From the IMG/VR virus record IMGVR_UViG_3300046742_000080, positions 1-21,845 of that record: 21,845 nucleotides of DNA. One strand, given 5' to 3'. The stretch comes from a virus. The notes under the pieces are model-generated. The model was not told the origin of the DNA. It was given only the letters and a program-made list of their open reading frames with translations, and did not search any database. The translations under genes and the position numbers were made by a program. Position 1 is the stretch's first letter. Every line of letters starts with the position of its first letter. Shown piece after piece: positions 17,801 through 21,845 of this stretch.

Positions 17801-18032
17801 CACAAGTGATTGGTATCTAGATGATTACAGGAGAGATGGTTACAACTTTGCCAACAAAAATCTATACGCAAACCTTTCTGCAACAGAAAGTAGTGGAGCT
17901 TTTACAGATTTTCTATCTAATGGATTTAAGCTGCAGACCTCATCCTCGCTAAGAAACGCAGCCAGCGGTACATATATCTACGCCGCATTTGCTGAACACC
18001 CCTTCCAAGCCAATGGTGGGCTTGCACGCTAA
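14814..18032 (+). CDS. Large adsorption/fibre protein with LamG-like and SPRY-like domains
   Basis: 1072 residues. The N-terminus (MPVFNNALAGASGQGSGGY, then SLRFKGG) is common in cyanophage adsorption proteins. Residues about 20-225 look like a LamG/concanavalin-type beta-sandwich (FTLSTWVKRS, WYHIVVSLDS, KLWVNGKE). Residues about 225-545 are further beta-rich modules. About 555-730 resembles a B30.2/SPRY domain (KIYWEIVF, a WGIGDDGTVYNN segment, IKIYKNGTLNGSY). About 740-1065 is a Trp/Tyr-rich domain seen in marine phage fibres (LVWVKGRN, YVGWAWDAG, YIYAAFAEHPF). Such modules bind sugars or surface proteins, so it is probably a host-recognition component. Arginine codons are mostly AGA/AGG (about 19 of 30 by my count) against about 1 of 19 in gene 17, which points to separate ancestry. 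Confidence 0.8.
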   Translation: MPVFNNALAGASGQGSGGYVIEKSLRFKGGSDASLTRTPTTAGSSSAFTLSTWVKRSLSTTYEYLMWTTTSFYINFTNTDKINIALYAPDGSSWAVIATSQARFRDPSAWYHIVVSLDSSAGTANSDRLKLWVNGKESPLDYTAYWGGLITGNVKDVNTTIEHEIGARNPYPCDFYLADYYWIDGQGLTQNDFGEFDDNNVWQAKEFTGTYGTNGFHLDFSDTSSTAALGFDANVEGTRYSAFVTGFQSSHPPANMFDGSTSTFTLGANSGGIMTFTPGTAIPYAAASGGVELYLHPGSQPDRFRINGGSWVNQTNQATGGWQTISTGDGSITKIEFQDQATSEAVVYAIRVNGTILTDPSGANDWTVNNVNGLGNGTKYRTLELSANHPSGVVSQRDNAFDAARIATYVNTNTWAITNTAWLGSYANGYAEARWIPVGGYAVTSSLRVYFGVYSNVSRRTTLTITYTDGTTESSPQFSSGINNWMTLFTASNAAGKTIQKIEITNPDTTNIQFGGFVIDNVIVESLNVDTDVLRDVPTNGDSSNDTGAGGEVSGNYCTWNPLAEQGSDSITLSNGNLTATVGSTRSSFFGTMALEGKIYWEIVFTGGAYVFGMADASMFNTTANTAPNRFIGETSTSWGIGDDGTVYNNGASQGAETSWTNGDVMGWSYDSSNGAIKIYKNGTLNGSYTASTANTYFPAATLLTSGASVDANFGQRPFAYSAPTGFKALCTTNLPDPTIADGSTAFDAALWTGNGTSQSISGLEFSPDLVWVKGRNAANGHNLQNTISGTGKFLQTHTTSAEGSNTTKITAFNSDGFSLGSNAGVNNNNDTYVGWAWDAGDDANPVSNTDGSQTSQVRANPTAGFSIATFNTPDPSAQFTYGHGLNAAPEFVIHKFTGWNSNWYSYHKSIGQKYINLNDTGAAATNEFTTGPTSSVFTYPSSLIVGPNYPMVAFSFTSVEGYSAFGSYTGNGVTDGPFVYTGFRPAFVLYKRTDSTSDWYLDDYRRDGYNFANKNLYANLSATESSGAFTDFLSNGFKLQTSSSLRNAASGTYIYAAFAEHPFQANGGLAR

Positions 18033-18045
18033 TTAACTATTTACT

Positions 18046-18567
18046 ATGTTACAACTTAATGGTAAGACCCTGCAATACGACAGGGCATTTGTTCATGACG
18101 GGATGCAATATCCCGCTAATTGGCTGCGCTTGACCTCTTTGGAGGAGAAGCAAGCCATTGGTATCGTTGAAGTCTCGGCGACCCCTGCGGCCTCTTGGGA
18201 CCAGCGTTTCTACTGGGGTGTTGATAACCCCAAAGATCTCGACCAACTCAAAGAAACCTGGACTGCAAAGGTCAAGGAAACCGCAAGCTCCCTGATTACA
18301 CCTACCGACTGGTATGTCGTTCGTCAGGCTGAGAACAGTGCTGCTGTCCCTGCTGAGGTGCTCTCCCGTCGTGGTGAGATCCGCACGTTGAGCGGTGAGA
18401 AAGAAACTGCTATCGCTGCCTGTGCAGACGTTGCAGCCCTTGCTGAGTACGTGACTGGTTCTGAGTACAGCCGGTGGGAACCACTGCCGGAACCTGAGCC
18501 GGAGCCTACGCCTGAGCCAGAACCTACTCCAGAACCCACTCCCGAACCTACCCCCGCTGAAGAATGA
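18046..18567 (+). CDS. Small protein downstream of fibre genes, possible fibre-assembly factor, with PEPT tail
   Basis: 173 residues. The N-terminal part (QYPANWLRLTSLEEKQAIGI, then WDQRFYWGVDN) and the middle (TPTDWYVVRQAE, VLSRRGEIRTL) look like the small proteins that follow fibre genes in cyanophages and resemble tail-fibre assembly proteins of the DUF4376 kind. Residues about 146-173 are a low-complexity tail of PEPEP/TPEP repeats, probably extended and unfolded. It lies 13 bases after the 1072-residue gene, and its stop overlaps the next start in ATGA. A chaperone role for the fibre is inference from position and resemblance only; it could equally be a virion decoration. Confidence 0.65.
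   Translation: MLQLNGKTLQYDRAFVHDGMQYPANWLRLTSLEEKQAIGIVEVSATPAASWDQRFYWGVDNPKDLDQLKETWTAKVKETASSLITPTDWYVVRQAENSAAVPAEVLSRRGEIRTLSGEKETAIAACADVAALAEYVTGSEYSRWEPLPEPEPEPTPEPEPTPEPTPEPTPAEE
18481..18564 (+). repeat. Pro-Glu-Thr repeat tract (PEP/TPEP)
   Basis: Degenerate 6- and 12-base repeats of the CCT-GAG-CCG / ACT-CCA-GAA type encode alternating Pro-Glu and Thr-Pro-Glu-Pro units at the end of the 173-residue protein. The last units (CCAGAACCCACT, CCCGAACCTACC) differ only at third positions. Such tracts vary easily in length by slippage. Confidence 0.85.
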
Positions 18568-18731
18568 TCGCCCTTATCCGTCCACTTCTGTTTTCGTTTA
18601 TCAACTCAGACAAAGTCAAGCGTTTGATTGTTGACTTGCTTACCAAATTGGCTGAGCAAACAGACAACTCTGTAGACGACGAAGCCGTCAAGTTTATCGA
18701 ACGCGGCTTGTTCGGTGGACCAGTGGCCTGA
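18564..18731 (+). CDS. 55-residue conserved-type cyanophage protein of unknown function
   Basis: A small gene of 55 residues beginning with ATG inside the ATGA stop/start overlap with the previous gene and ending TGA at 18729-18731. The protein begins MIALIRPLLFSFINSDKVKR, with a helix continuing LIVDLLTKLAEQTDN and an acidic then aromatic end. It is probably an amphipathic, helical peptide; the first 14 residues are hydrophobic enough to touch a membrane but too short to be a sure transmembrane segment. I recall similar small proteins in cyanophages, all without known function. Support for it being real: perfect fit into the gap between neighbours, ATGA coupling at one end, a 17-base overlap with the next gene at the other, and no alternative gene here. 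Confidence 0.72.
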   Translation: MIALIRPLLFSFINSDKVKRLIVDLLTKLAEQTDNSVDDEAVKFIERGLFGGPVA

Positions 18732-19146
18732 GCCCCCGTCATTTCCCTCTCTAACGCTTCCAGAAGCGCCTGGAATGCCTGCGCCGGTCCTAGAAATACC
18801 AAGGGCTAACATCCCTAGTTACAAGCCCCTTGTAGTCCCTCCTAGCGACCTGCGTCCACCTCCAGGTATCAGAGGAAATAACGAAGATAAACAGCCAGAC
18901 AAGGCTCAATCAAAAGCTAAACCACCTCAACCAAAAGAGGTGCAAATGATTGACGTGCCATTTACGGATGTAGAAGTCCCAATGCCGTCAACCGAAATAA
19001 TGACTGCAGCAGCTACAACAGCTTTTATTTCTGTAGCTGCCACCCTTACTGCTACATCTCTTTTTAAATACCTTGTAATGGTAATGAAGCCCCTACTTAA
19101 GCAGGCATGGAGCAAATTAACAAAGAAGAAAAAAAACCCTTCTTAA
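18715..19146 (+). CDS. Proline-rich protein with one C-terminal membrane segment
   Basis: 143 residues from a GTG at 18715 (MDQWPEPPSFPSLTLPEAPG). Residues 1-75 are rich in Pro and probably extended; then comes a hydrophilic Gln/Lys linker and a motif, FTDVEVPMPSTEIMTAAATT. Residues about 97-118 are a hydrophobic helix (AFISVAATLTATSLFKYLVM), followed by a very basic tail ending KKKKNPS. The positive-inside rule suggests the tail is cytoplasmic and the Pro-rich part periplasmic. I recall similar proteins beside cyanophage tail and lysis genes, without function. It overlaps the 55-residue gene by 17 bases and the holin-like gene by 40. A slippery heptamer lies nine bases before the end of its coding frame (see separate entry). 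Confidence 0.75.
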   Translation: MDQWPEPPSFPSLTLPEAPGMPAPVLEIPRANIPSYKPLVVPPSDLRPPPGIRGNNEDKQPDKAQSKAKPPQPKEVQMIDVPFTDVEVPMPSTEIMTAAATTAFISVAATLTATSLFKYLVMVMKPLLKQAWSKLTKKKKNPS

Positions 19147-19397
19147 AAAAGGTAAAAGAACACGCAGAAAAGGATATTGAAATCCTTGGGACTTTCGTTC
19201 GCCTTGGTGTTGTGGTTTGGAGTGGTTTTATTATCACTCTTAACTACGTAGATATTCCTATGATTAAAAAAGGTCAAAGTGGTGGCGACATTACTTTTGT
19301 AGCTAGTGTCTTTACAGGCGCTTTGGCTACTTTTGGCCTAAATACTTCTAATAATAGATCTAAACCCGACGACGATTTAAAGAAAAAAGACCCATGA
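19107..19397 (+). CDS. Holin-like protein, two transmembrane segments
   Basis: 96 residues. A basic, charged N-terminal 25 residues (MEQINKEEKKPFLKKVKE) precede a first membrane helix, about 27-47 (FVRLGVVVWSGFIITLNYV), a short Lys/Gly loop and a second, about 61-79 (ITFVASVFTGALATFGLNT), then a charged tail KPDDDLKKKDP. Small size, two helices and charged ends fit a class II holin, which makes the inner-membrane lesion that times lysis. T7 gp17.5 is of this type and lies in the same place, between gene 17 and gene 18. Its start lies inside the previous gene and its stop overlaps the next start in ATGA. Other small membrane roles cannot be excluded. Confidence 0.68.
   Translation: MEQINKEEKKPFLKKVKEHAEKDIEILGTFVRLGVVVWSGFIITLNYVDIPMIKKGQSGGDITFVASVFTGALATFGLNTSNNRSKPDDDLKKKDP
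19131..19137 (+). other. Candidate -1 ribosomal frameshift heptamer A AAA AAC
   Basis: In the frame of the Pro-rich membrane gene the bases read A AAA AAC, the X XXY YYZ form of a -1 slippery site, within a run of eight A (19129-19136). The -1 frame is exactly that of the holin-like gene. A slip would give a 227-residue fusion: 141 residues of the first protein joined to holin residue 11 onward. Only a weak hairpin follows (CCTT with AAGG) and no well-spaced upstream Shine-Dalgarno is seen, so this is a candidate only. Confidence 0.35.
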
Positions 19398-19744
19398 AGA
19401 AACTACTAATTCTTTTGTTTTTGGCTGCACCTGCTGCTGCCCAGCAAGTAACCCCTAACTTTACTCAGGGGTCCATGCAATCAACCACTACTACCACCGT
19501 CGATATTGATCGCACTATCGAAACAAATATCTATGGTGGCGATTATCAATCATGGAGCGGAACAAACGTCACCCCCAGCGGGGATATTTTGGATTCTGCT
19601 ACGACTTATTCCGTAACTACTGCAGGAGAACAGTTTCAACTAGAGATTGTAGATCGCACAGCGGGAGTCGTAGAGAACATCGTCATCGACGAGGTTATCC
19701 AACAGCAATCCACCACTACCTCGCTATCAGTCTTCTCTCAGTAA
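19394..19744 (+). CDS. Small exported protein, unknown function
   Basis: 116 residues with a clear Sec signal peptide, MKKLLILLFLAAPAAA, cleaved probably before QQ at about residue 17. The mature part is about 100 residues, rich in Thr, Ser, Gln and Val, without cysteine, with SMQSTTTTTVDID and a QQQSTTTSLSVFSQ end, and likely beta-structured. Its start overlaps the holin-like gene stop in ATGA; a purine-rich AAAGAAAAAAGA stretch just upstream may help ribosome binding. It would act in the periplasm or outer membrane of the host. It is not a lipoprotein (no Cys at the cleavage site), so a classical Rz1-type outer spanin is unlikely. I do not recognise the family beyond its presence in cyanophages. 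Confidence 0.7.
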   Translation: MKKLLILLFLAAPAAAQQVTPNFTQGSMQSTTTTTVDIDRTIETNIYGGDYQSWSGTNVTPSGDILDSATTYSVTTAGEQFQLEIVDRTAGVVENIVIDEVIQQQSTTTSLSVFSQ

Positions 19745-20226
19745 CGCCTGCGTTTGCAGCAGAAGATCCCACAGTCCATAACAGCTCTAATCCCGTAGCA
19801 GCAGCAACGGGCAATGTGACTAATCAGGCGGTGCAGTTCCAAAACAATGGTGCACCGTCTCGTCAGTACTTTGCCAATAACGTCAGTTGTAACGGGGCTA
19901 CAATGCAGCTTAGCCCGTTTTATATGGGTAACGACACTATCCCACAAGAATCAACGGGATATGTCCGCAACAATAACTTTGGTATGCAGCTCAACTTTAG
20001 TGTTCCGCTTGACGGAAGCATGATTGAGCTTTGCAAAAGCATCGCTAGAAAACACGAACAGAAACTACGTCTTGATTACGAACTTGTTCGTGCTCTTAAA
20101 TGTACGGAAATCATGAAAGCTGGGTTTATGTTTAGACCTGGCAGTCGTGTTGAAGTTCTTTGTCATGACGTAATACCAATAGTGGCTAATGACAAAAAAG
20201 AAAGCGACGGAGGATCAGTTCAATGA
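19708..20226 (+). CDS. Exported four-cysteine protein with apparent non-standard start
   Basis: 172 residues if started at ATC 19708. The first 20 residues read as a signal peptide (HHYLAISLLSVTPAFAA) with cleavage before EDP. The mature domain resembles secreted cyanophage proteins I recall (NPVAAATGNVTNQAVQFQNN, then YELVRALKC and FRPGSRVEVLC) and has four Cys (VSCNG, ELCKS, LKCTE, VLCHD), fitting two periplasmic disulfides. No ATG, GTG, TTG or CTG lies in frame between 19555 and the signal peptide. The ATG at 19552 would add 52 arginine-rich residues that are merely the shifted reading of the preceding gene, and the GTG at 19816 would remove the signal. A GAGG at 19691-19694 lies 13 bases before the ATC. 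The end overlaps the small terminase start by 38 bases. Confidence 0.72.
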   Translation: MHHYLAISLLSVTPAFAAEDPTVHNSSNPVAAATGNVTNQAVQFQNNGAPSRQYFANNVSCNGATMQLSPFYMGNDTIPQESTGYVRNNNFGMQLNFSVPLDGSMIELCKSIARKHEQKLRLDYELVRALKCTEIMKAGFMFRPGSRVEVLCHDVIPIVANDKKESDGGSVQ

Positions 20227-20437
20227 ACTGCATAACCTCGTCACTAAGGAGTTCTTAGCCCGTATCAAATCGGGTGAAGCGACAACTCAAGACTTAAAAG
20301 CAGCGTGTGATTGGCTAAAGACTAACGACATCAGTGGTGTTGCTTATGACGGCAACCCCTTGTCGAAACTTGCCAATGTCATGCCTGAAATAGACCCAGA
20401 AATGGTACAGCGGAGGCTTTATGGAAAAGCGCTTTAG
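20189..20437 (+). CDS. 18: Small terminase subunit (T7 gp18-like, DNA maturase A)
   Basis: 82 residues (T7 gp18: 89). The sequence (MTKKKATEDQFNELHNLVTK, then IKSGEATTQDLKAACDWLK and NPLSKLANVMPEIDPEMVQR) matches the small terminase subunits I recall from T7-like cyanophages: a short helical protein with a Thr-Gln-Asp-Leu turn, a Trp-containing helix and an acidic C-terminal part. It recognises concatemer DNA and regulates the large subunit during packaging. Start: ATG inside the preceding secreted gene; no Shine-Dalgarno sequence. The large subunit (gene 19) is not in the window, although in T7 it follows closely; here HNH-type genes and a terminator intervene. Confidence 0.78.
   Translation: MTKKKATEDQFNELHNLVTKEFLARIKSGEATTQDLKAACDWLKTNDISGVAYDGNPLSKLANVMPEIDPEMVQRRLYGKAL
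20412..20416 (+). promoter_or_regulatory. Shine-Dalgarno GGAGG before the basic-protein gene
   Basis: GGAGG ends four bases before ATG 20421. It is the only good ribosome binding site at any start in this window, where the other genes depend on overlaps or A/T-rich contexts. It lies inside the 3' end of the small terminase gene and fixes the start of the 76-residue protein. Confidence 0.8.
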
Positions 20438-20651
20438 CGGTCCTAAATATAAAAACGGGAATCACAAATCCCAACAAAAGGCATACAACAGAACACCAAA
20501 GGGTAAAGCACTGCGTGTAAACGCAAATCGACTACGCCGTCAACTGAAGATCCGCAAAGGCGATCCACGTGATGCTGCTCACTACAAAGGCAGCACTACA
20601 AAAGGACGACCTCAAGCGAGATCGAAAAACAGAGCTAGCCGTACTAAATGA
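20421..20651 (+). CDS. Small very basic protein, possible degenerate HNH-type
   Basis: 76 residues with about a third Lys, Arg or His, so it must bind nucleic acid or acidic protein. The region RKGDPRDAAHYKG followed by SKNRASR (D51, H54, N70) recalls small phage HNH-like proteins with a 'KGDGKDVDH...S.NR' pattern, but the first catalytic pair Asp-His is Ala-His here, so activity is doubtful. Residues 1-45 (KYKNGNHKSQQKAYNRTPKG) are disordered-looking. The start has the only strong Shine-Dalgarno in the region; it overlaps the small terminase by 17 bases and the next gene by ATGA. Possible roles are a DNA-condensing virion protein or a packaging accessory; neither is proven by the sequence. 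Confidence 0.62.
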   Translation: MEKRFSGPKYKNGNHKSQQKAYNRTPKGKALRVNANRLRRQLKIRKGDPRDAAHYKGSTTKGRPQARSKNRASRTK

Positions 20652-20977
20652 CCCCTTTACTTCCAACTCCTGATCACTACCTATACAACCTAATAACCAT
20701 GACGTCTCCTGAAGCTAAGCGCCTTTGGAGGCGCAGCATCAAAGAACACTTCGGATGCACATGTGTTTATTGCGGAATTACTTATGAATTACATGAACTC
20801 ACTCTTGATCACGTACATCCTCGCAGTCTTGGGGGTGAAGACATTTCATCGAATGTCGTACCAGCGTGTACCTGTTGTAATCAGGACAAAGGAAGTAACC
20901 ACTGGCGCTCTTGGATGAGAGCCCGTTTTGGAATGAATTTACTTAGGGAAGGATTGATTCTTTCCCACATCTCATAA
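20648..20977 (+). CDS. HNH endonuclease, small, zinc-binding
   Basis: 109 residues. The motif set is complete: CVYC (C39, C42), LDHVHP (D54, H55) with RSLGG, N69, then CTCC (C74, C77) and CNQDK (N78, K81). The two CxxC pairs hold a structural zinc and His55/Asn69/Asn78 form the beta-beta-alpha metal site, so nicking or cutting of DNA is expected. The start is ATG in the ATGA overlap with the previous gene; ATG 20699 (MTSPEAKRLW) is an alternative start that keeps the whole domain. Lying just after the small terminase, it may aid packaging, as HNH proteins next to terminases do in some other phages, or it may be a free-standing homing-type enzyme. A terminator follows. Confidence 0.9.
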   Translation: MTPLLPTPDHYLYNLITMTSPEAKRLWRRSIKEHFGCTCVYCGITYELHELTLDHVHPRSLGGEDISSNVVPACTCCNQDKGSNHWRSWMRARFGMNLLREGLILSHIS

Positions 20978-20996
20978 ACCACAACTAATAAATACC

Positions 20997-21021
20997 GCGC
21001 TCCGAAAGGGGCGCTTTTTTT
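20997..21021 (+). terminator. Intrinsic terminator after the HNH gene
   Basis: The stem GCGCTCC / GGGGCGC (20997-21003 with 21008-21014; seven pairs, one of them U-G) closes a GAAA loop of the stable GNRA type, and seven T follow (21015-21021). It ends the gene 11 to HNH transcription unit. The ATG of the next gene is the next base, 21022. Confidence 0.93.
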
Positions 21022-21845
21022 ATGTCTATACGTCCCACTGAATTAAGCTGGGCTAACTATAAAAAAGCAGCTAAACATTTAAAGCTTGTTAAACCAGGCA
21101 TTACGCCCCAACAAATCATTGGTCGTATAGGTTATCCCCTTAAAAACGGTCAACGTATTTTTATTACCTCTGATGGTAAAGGTGGTGTTAAACAAAGGCA
21201 ACGTACAGCGCACGATGCACGTAATGCATTACGCCAAAAACGTCGTCGTATTCAAACAGGTCAACTCACCCTTGAGCAGTCTGTTGAATCACGTCAAAAA
21301 AAGGACAACATTAGAGCACAAGGTCTAGAGGCAGATCATTTTAATGAAATTGCTTTTATAGGCGAGCAATTAGAACGTTTAGAACGCTCTGGCGGCGATG
21401 TTCAAGCTGCCTTGCAGAGGCTTCGTGATGCTGGTTATGCCTTAGGTGATAATCCTGACAACTTGCAAGGTCTTTCTCCAGAGGATAATAAAGCAAAGTA
21501 CCAAGATTCGAAAAGTCTACAAAATTATCTTGGTAGCCGCGAAACCTTAGGCCAATCTCCCTCTGCTCGTAATACCAACCTTATCGTTACCGGAGAAGAC
21601 TTGTCTCAACGTACGACAAGTTTTCCTCAACAAAATCAAGGCTCACTAACCACTACAAGTGGTCAAGTCAGGTATACACCTGACGTACTTCCAGGCTTTG
21701 ACACTTCTGAACAACCTGGACCCTCTGTTACCGCTGCTCCTGGTACGTATTCATCGCCTCAGGTGATGGAGACAAATGGCAACGGGAACGGTTACGAGAA
21801 TGGGAACGGGAACGGTTACGAGAATGGGAACGGGAACGGGAACGG
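21022..21845 (+). CDS. Hypothetical protein with possible divergent HNH-like centre and Asn-Gly repeat (3' end outside window)
   Basis: The frame is open from ATG 21022 to the window end: 274 whole codons, no stop. Residues 1-95 are basic (LRQKRRRIQTGQLTLEQSVE). Then comes GLEADHFNEI (D105, H106), a charged helix, and GDNPDNLQGLSPEDNKAKYQ (N147, L148, N156, K159), which has the order Asp-His ... Asn-Leu ... Asn-x-x-Lys of HNH/His-Me nucleases. This is an inference from pattern only, with no zinc cysteines. Residues about 175-250 are Ser/Thr/Gln/Pro-rich linker, followed by an NGNGNGYE repeat. It begins directly on the terminator T-tract without a ribosome site, so it must rely on read-through or an unseen promoter. 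I do not recognise it as large terminase. Confidence 0.7.
   Translation, partial: MSIRPTELSWANYKKAAKHLKLVKPGITPQQIIGRIGYPLKNGQRIFITSDGKGGVKQRQRTAHDARNALRQKRRRIQTGQLTLEQSVESRQKKDNIRAQGLEADHFNEIAFIGEQLERLERSGGDVQAALQRLRDAGYALGDNPDNLQGLSPEDNKAKYQDSKSLQNYLGSRETLGQSPSARNTNLIVTGEDLSQRTTSFPQQNQGSLTTTSGQVRYTPDVLPGFDTSEQPGPSVTAAPGTYSSPQVMETNGNGNGYENGNGNGYENGNGNGN
21775..21845 (+). repeat. 24-base tandem repeat encoding NGNGNGYE, cut by window end
   Basis: Two full units (21775-21798 and 21799-21822) of AAT-GG(C/G)-AAC-GGG-AAC-GGT-TAC-GAG differ at one base; a third starts at 21823 and goes on as AACGGG hexamers to the end of the window. The repeat is nested: hexamer inside 24-mer. Near-identity at DNA level marks recent expansion by slippage, unlike the older decapeptide repeats of the fibre gene. 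Confidence 0.92.

Noticed and set aside
18324-18539. Gly-Ser repeat protein on the - strand
   Set aside because: It is simply the complement of the Pro-Glu-Thr repeat codons at the end of the 173-residue gene.
19552-19707. ATG at 19552 as the start of the four-cysteine secreted protein
   Set aside because: The 52 added residues are Arg/His-rich, unlike any export signal, and lie wholly within the neighbouring exported gene in a shifted frame. They would bury the signal peptide.
19394-20226. Rz/Rz1-type spanin pair
   Set aside because: The overlap and place fit, but there is no lipobox cysteine, no single anchor helix with coiled coil, and both proteins carry cleavable signal peptides.

Overview
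The window is part of a T7-like podovirus (short-tailed phage) genome, most probably a cyanophage infecting Synechococcus or a relative. The evidence is gene order and protein similarity recalled from the family. The end of a T7-type major capsid gene is followed in strict T7 order by genes 11, 12, 13, 14, 15, 16 and 17. The last stretch carries small proteins typical of marine cyanophages: a proline-rich membrane protein, a holin-like protein, two exported proteins, a small terminase subunit and HNH-type proteins. Every supported gene is on the + strand, packed with gaps of a few bases or overlaps of 1 to 40 bases. I see no tRNA, CRISPR, transposon or integrase.

Layout. 1-398: 3' end of the major capsid gene, then a strong intrinsic terminator (426-451) where T7 has its own late terminator. 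458-3882: tail tube proteins A and B. 3875-11455: the internal-core/ejection proteins gp13, gp14, gp15 and gp16. Here the peptidoglycan-cutting transglycosylase domain is at the C-terminus of gp15, not at the N-terminus of gp16 as in T7. 11455-18567: adsorption region, made of a T7-anchored fibre with a decapeptide-repeat shaft and a pectate-lyase-like beta-helix, a small fibre-associated protein, a 1072-residue LamG/SPRY-like protein, and a small protein with a Pro-Glu-Thr tail. 18564-20977: a chain of nine small genes in which each overlaps the next. They are a 55-residue protein, a Pro-rich membrane protein, a holin candidate, two secreted proteins, the small terminase, a basic HNH-like protein and a canonical HNH protein (the first overlaps the end of the 173-residue gene). 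A second terminator (20997-21021) ends this unit. A further open gene starts directly on its T-tract and runs off the window in an Asn-Gly-rich repeat.

How the parts work together. gp11 and gp12 build the tail tube and nozzle, and the fibre proteins bind the host surface. gp14, gp15 and gp16 are ejected to form a channel, with the gp15 transglycosylase opening the wall. The holin and exported proteins probably serve envelope disruption at lysis. The small terminase and HNH proteins belong to DNA packaging.

The most unusual points are: a canonical A AAA AAC slippery heptamer in the overlap of the Pro-rich membrane gene and the holin gene; a secreted-protein gene with a clear signal peptide but no usual start codon; both terminators abutting the next start codon; a sharp change of arginine codon use in the 1072-residue adsorption gene; and the moved transglycosylase domain. 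I do not see a wholly new system. Most of the window is a recognisable virion module with unusual details.
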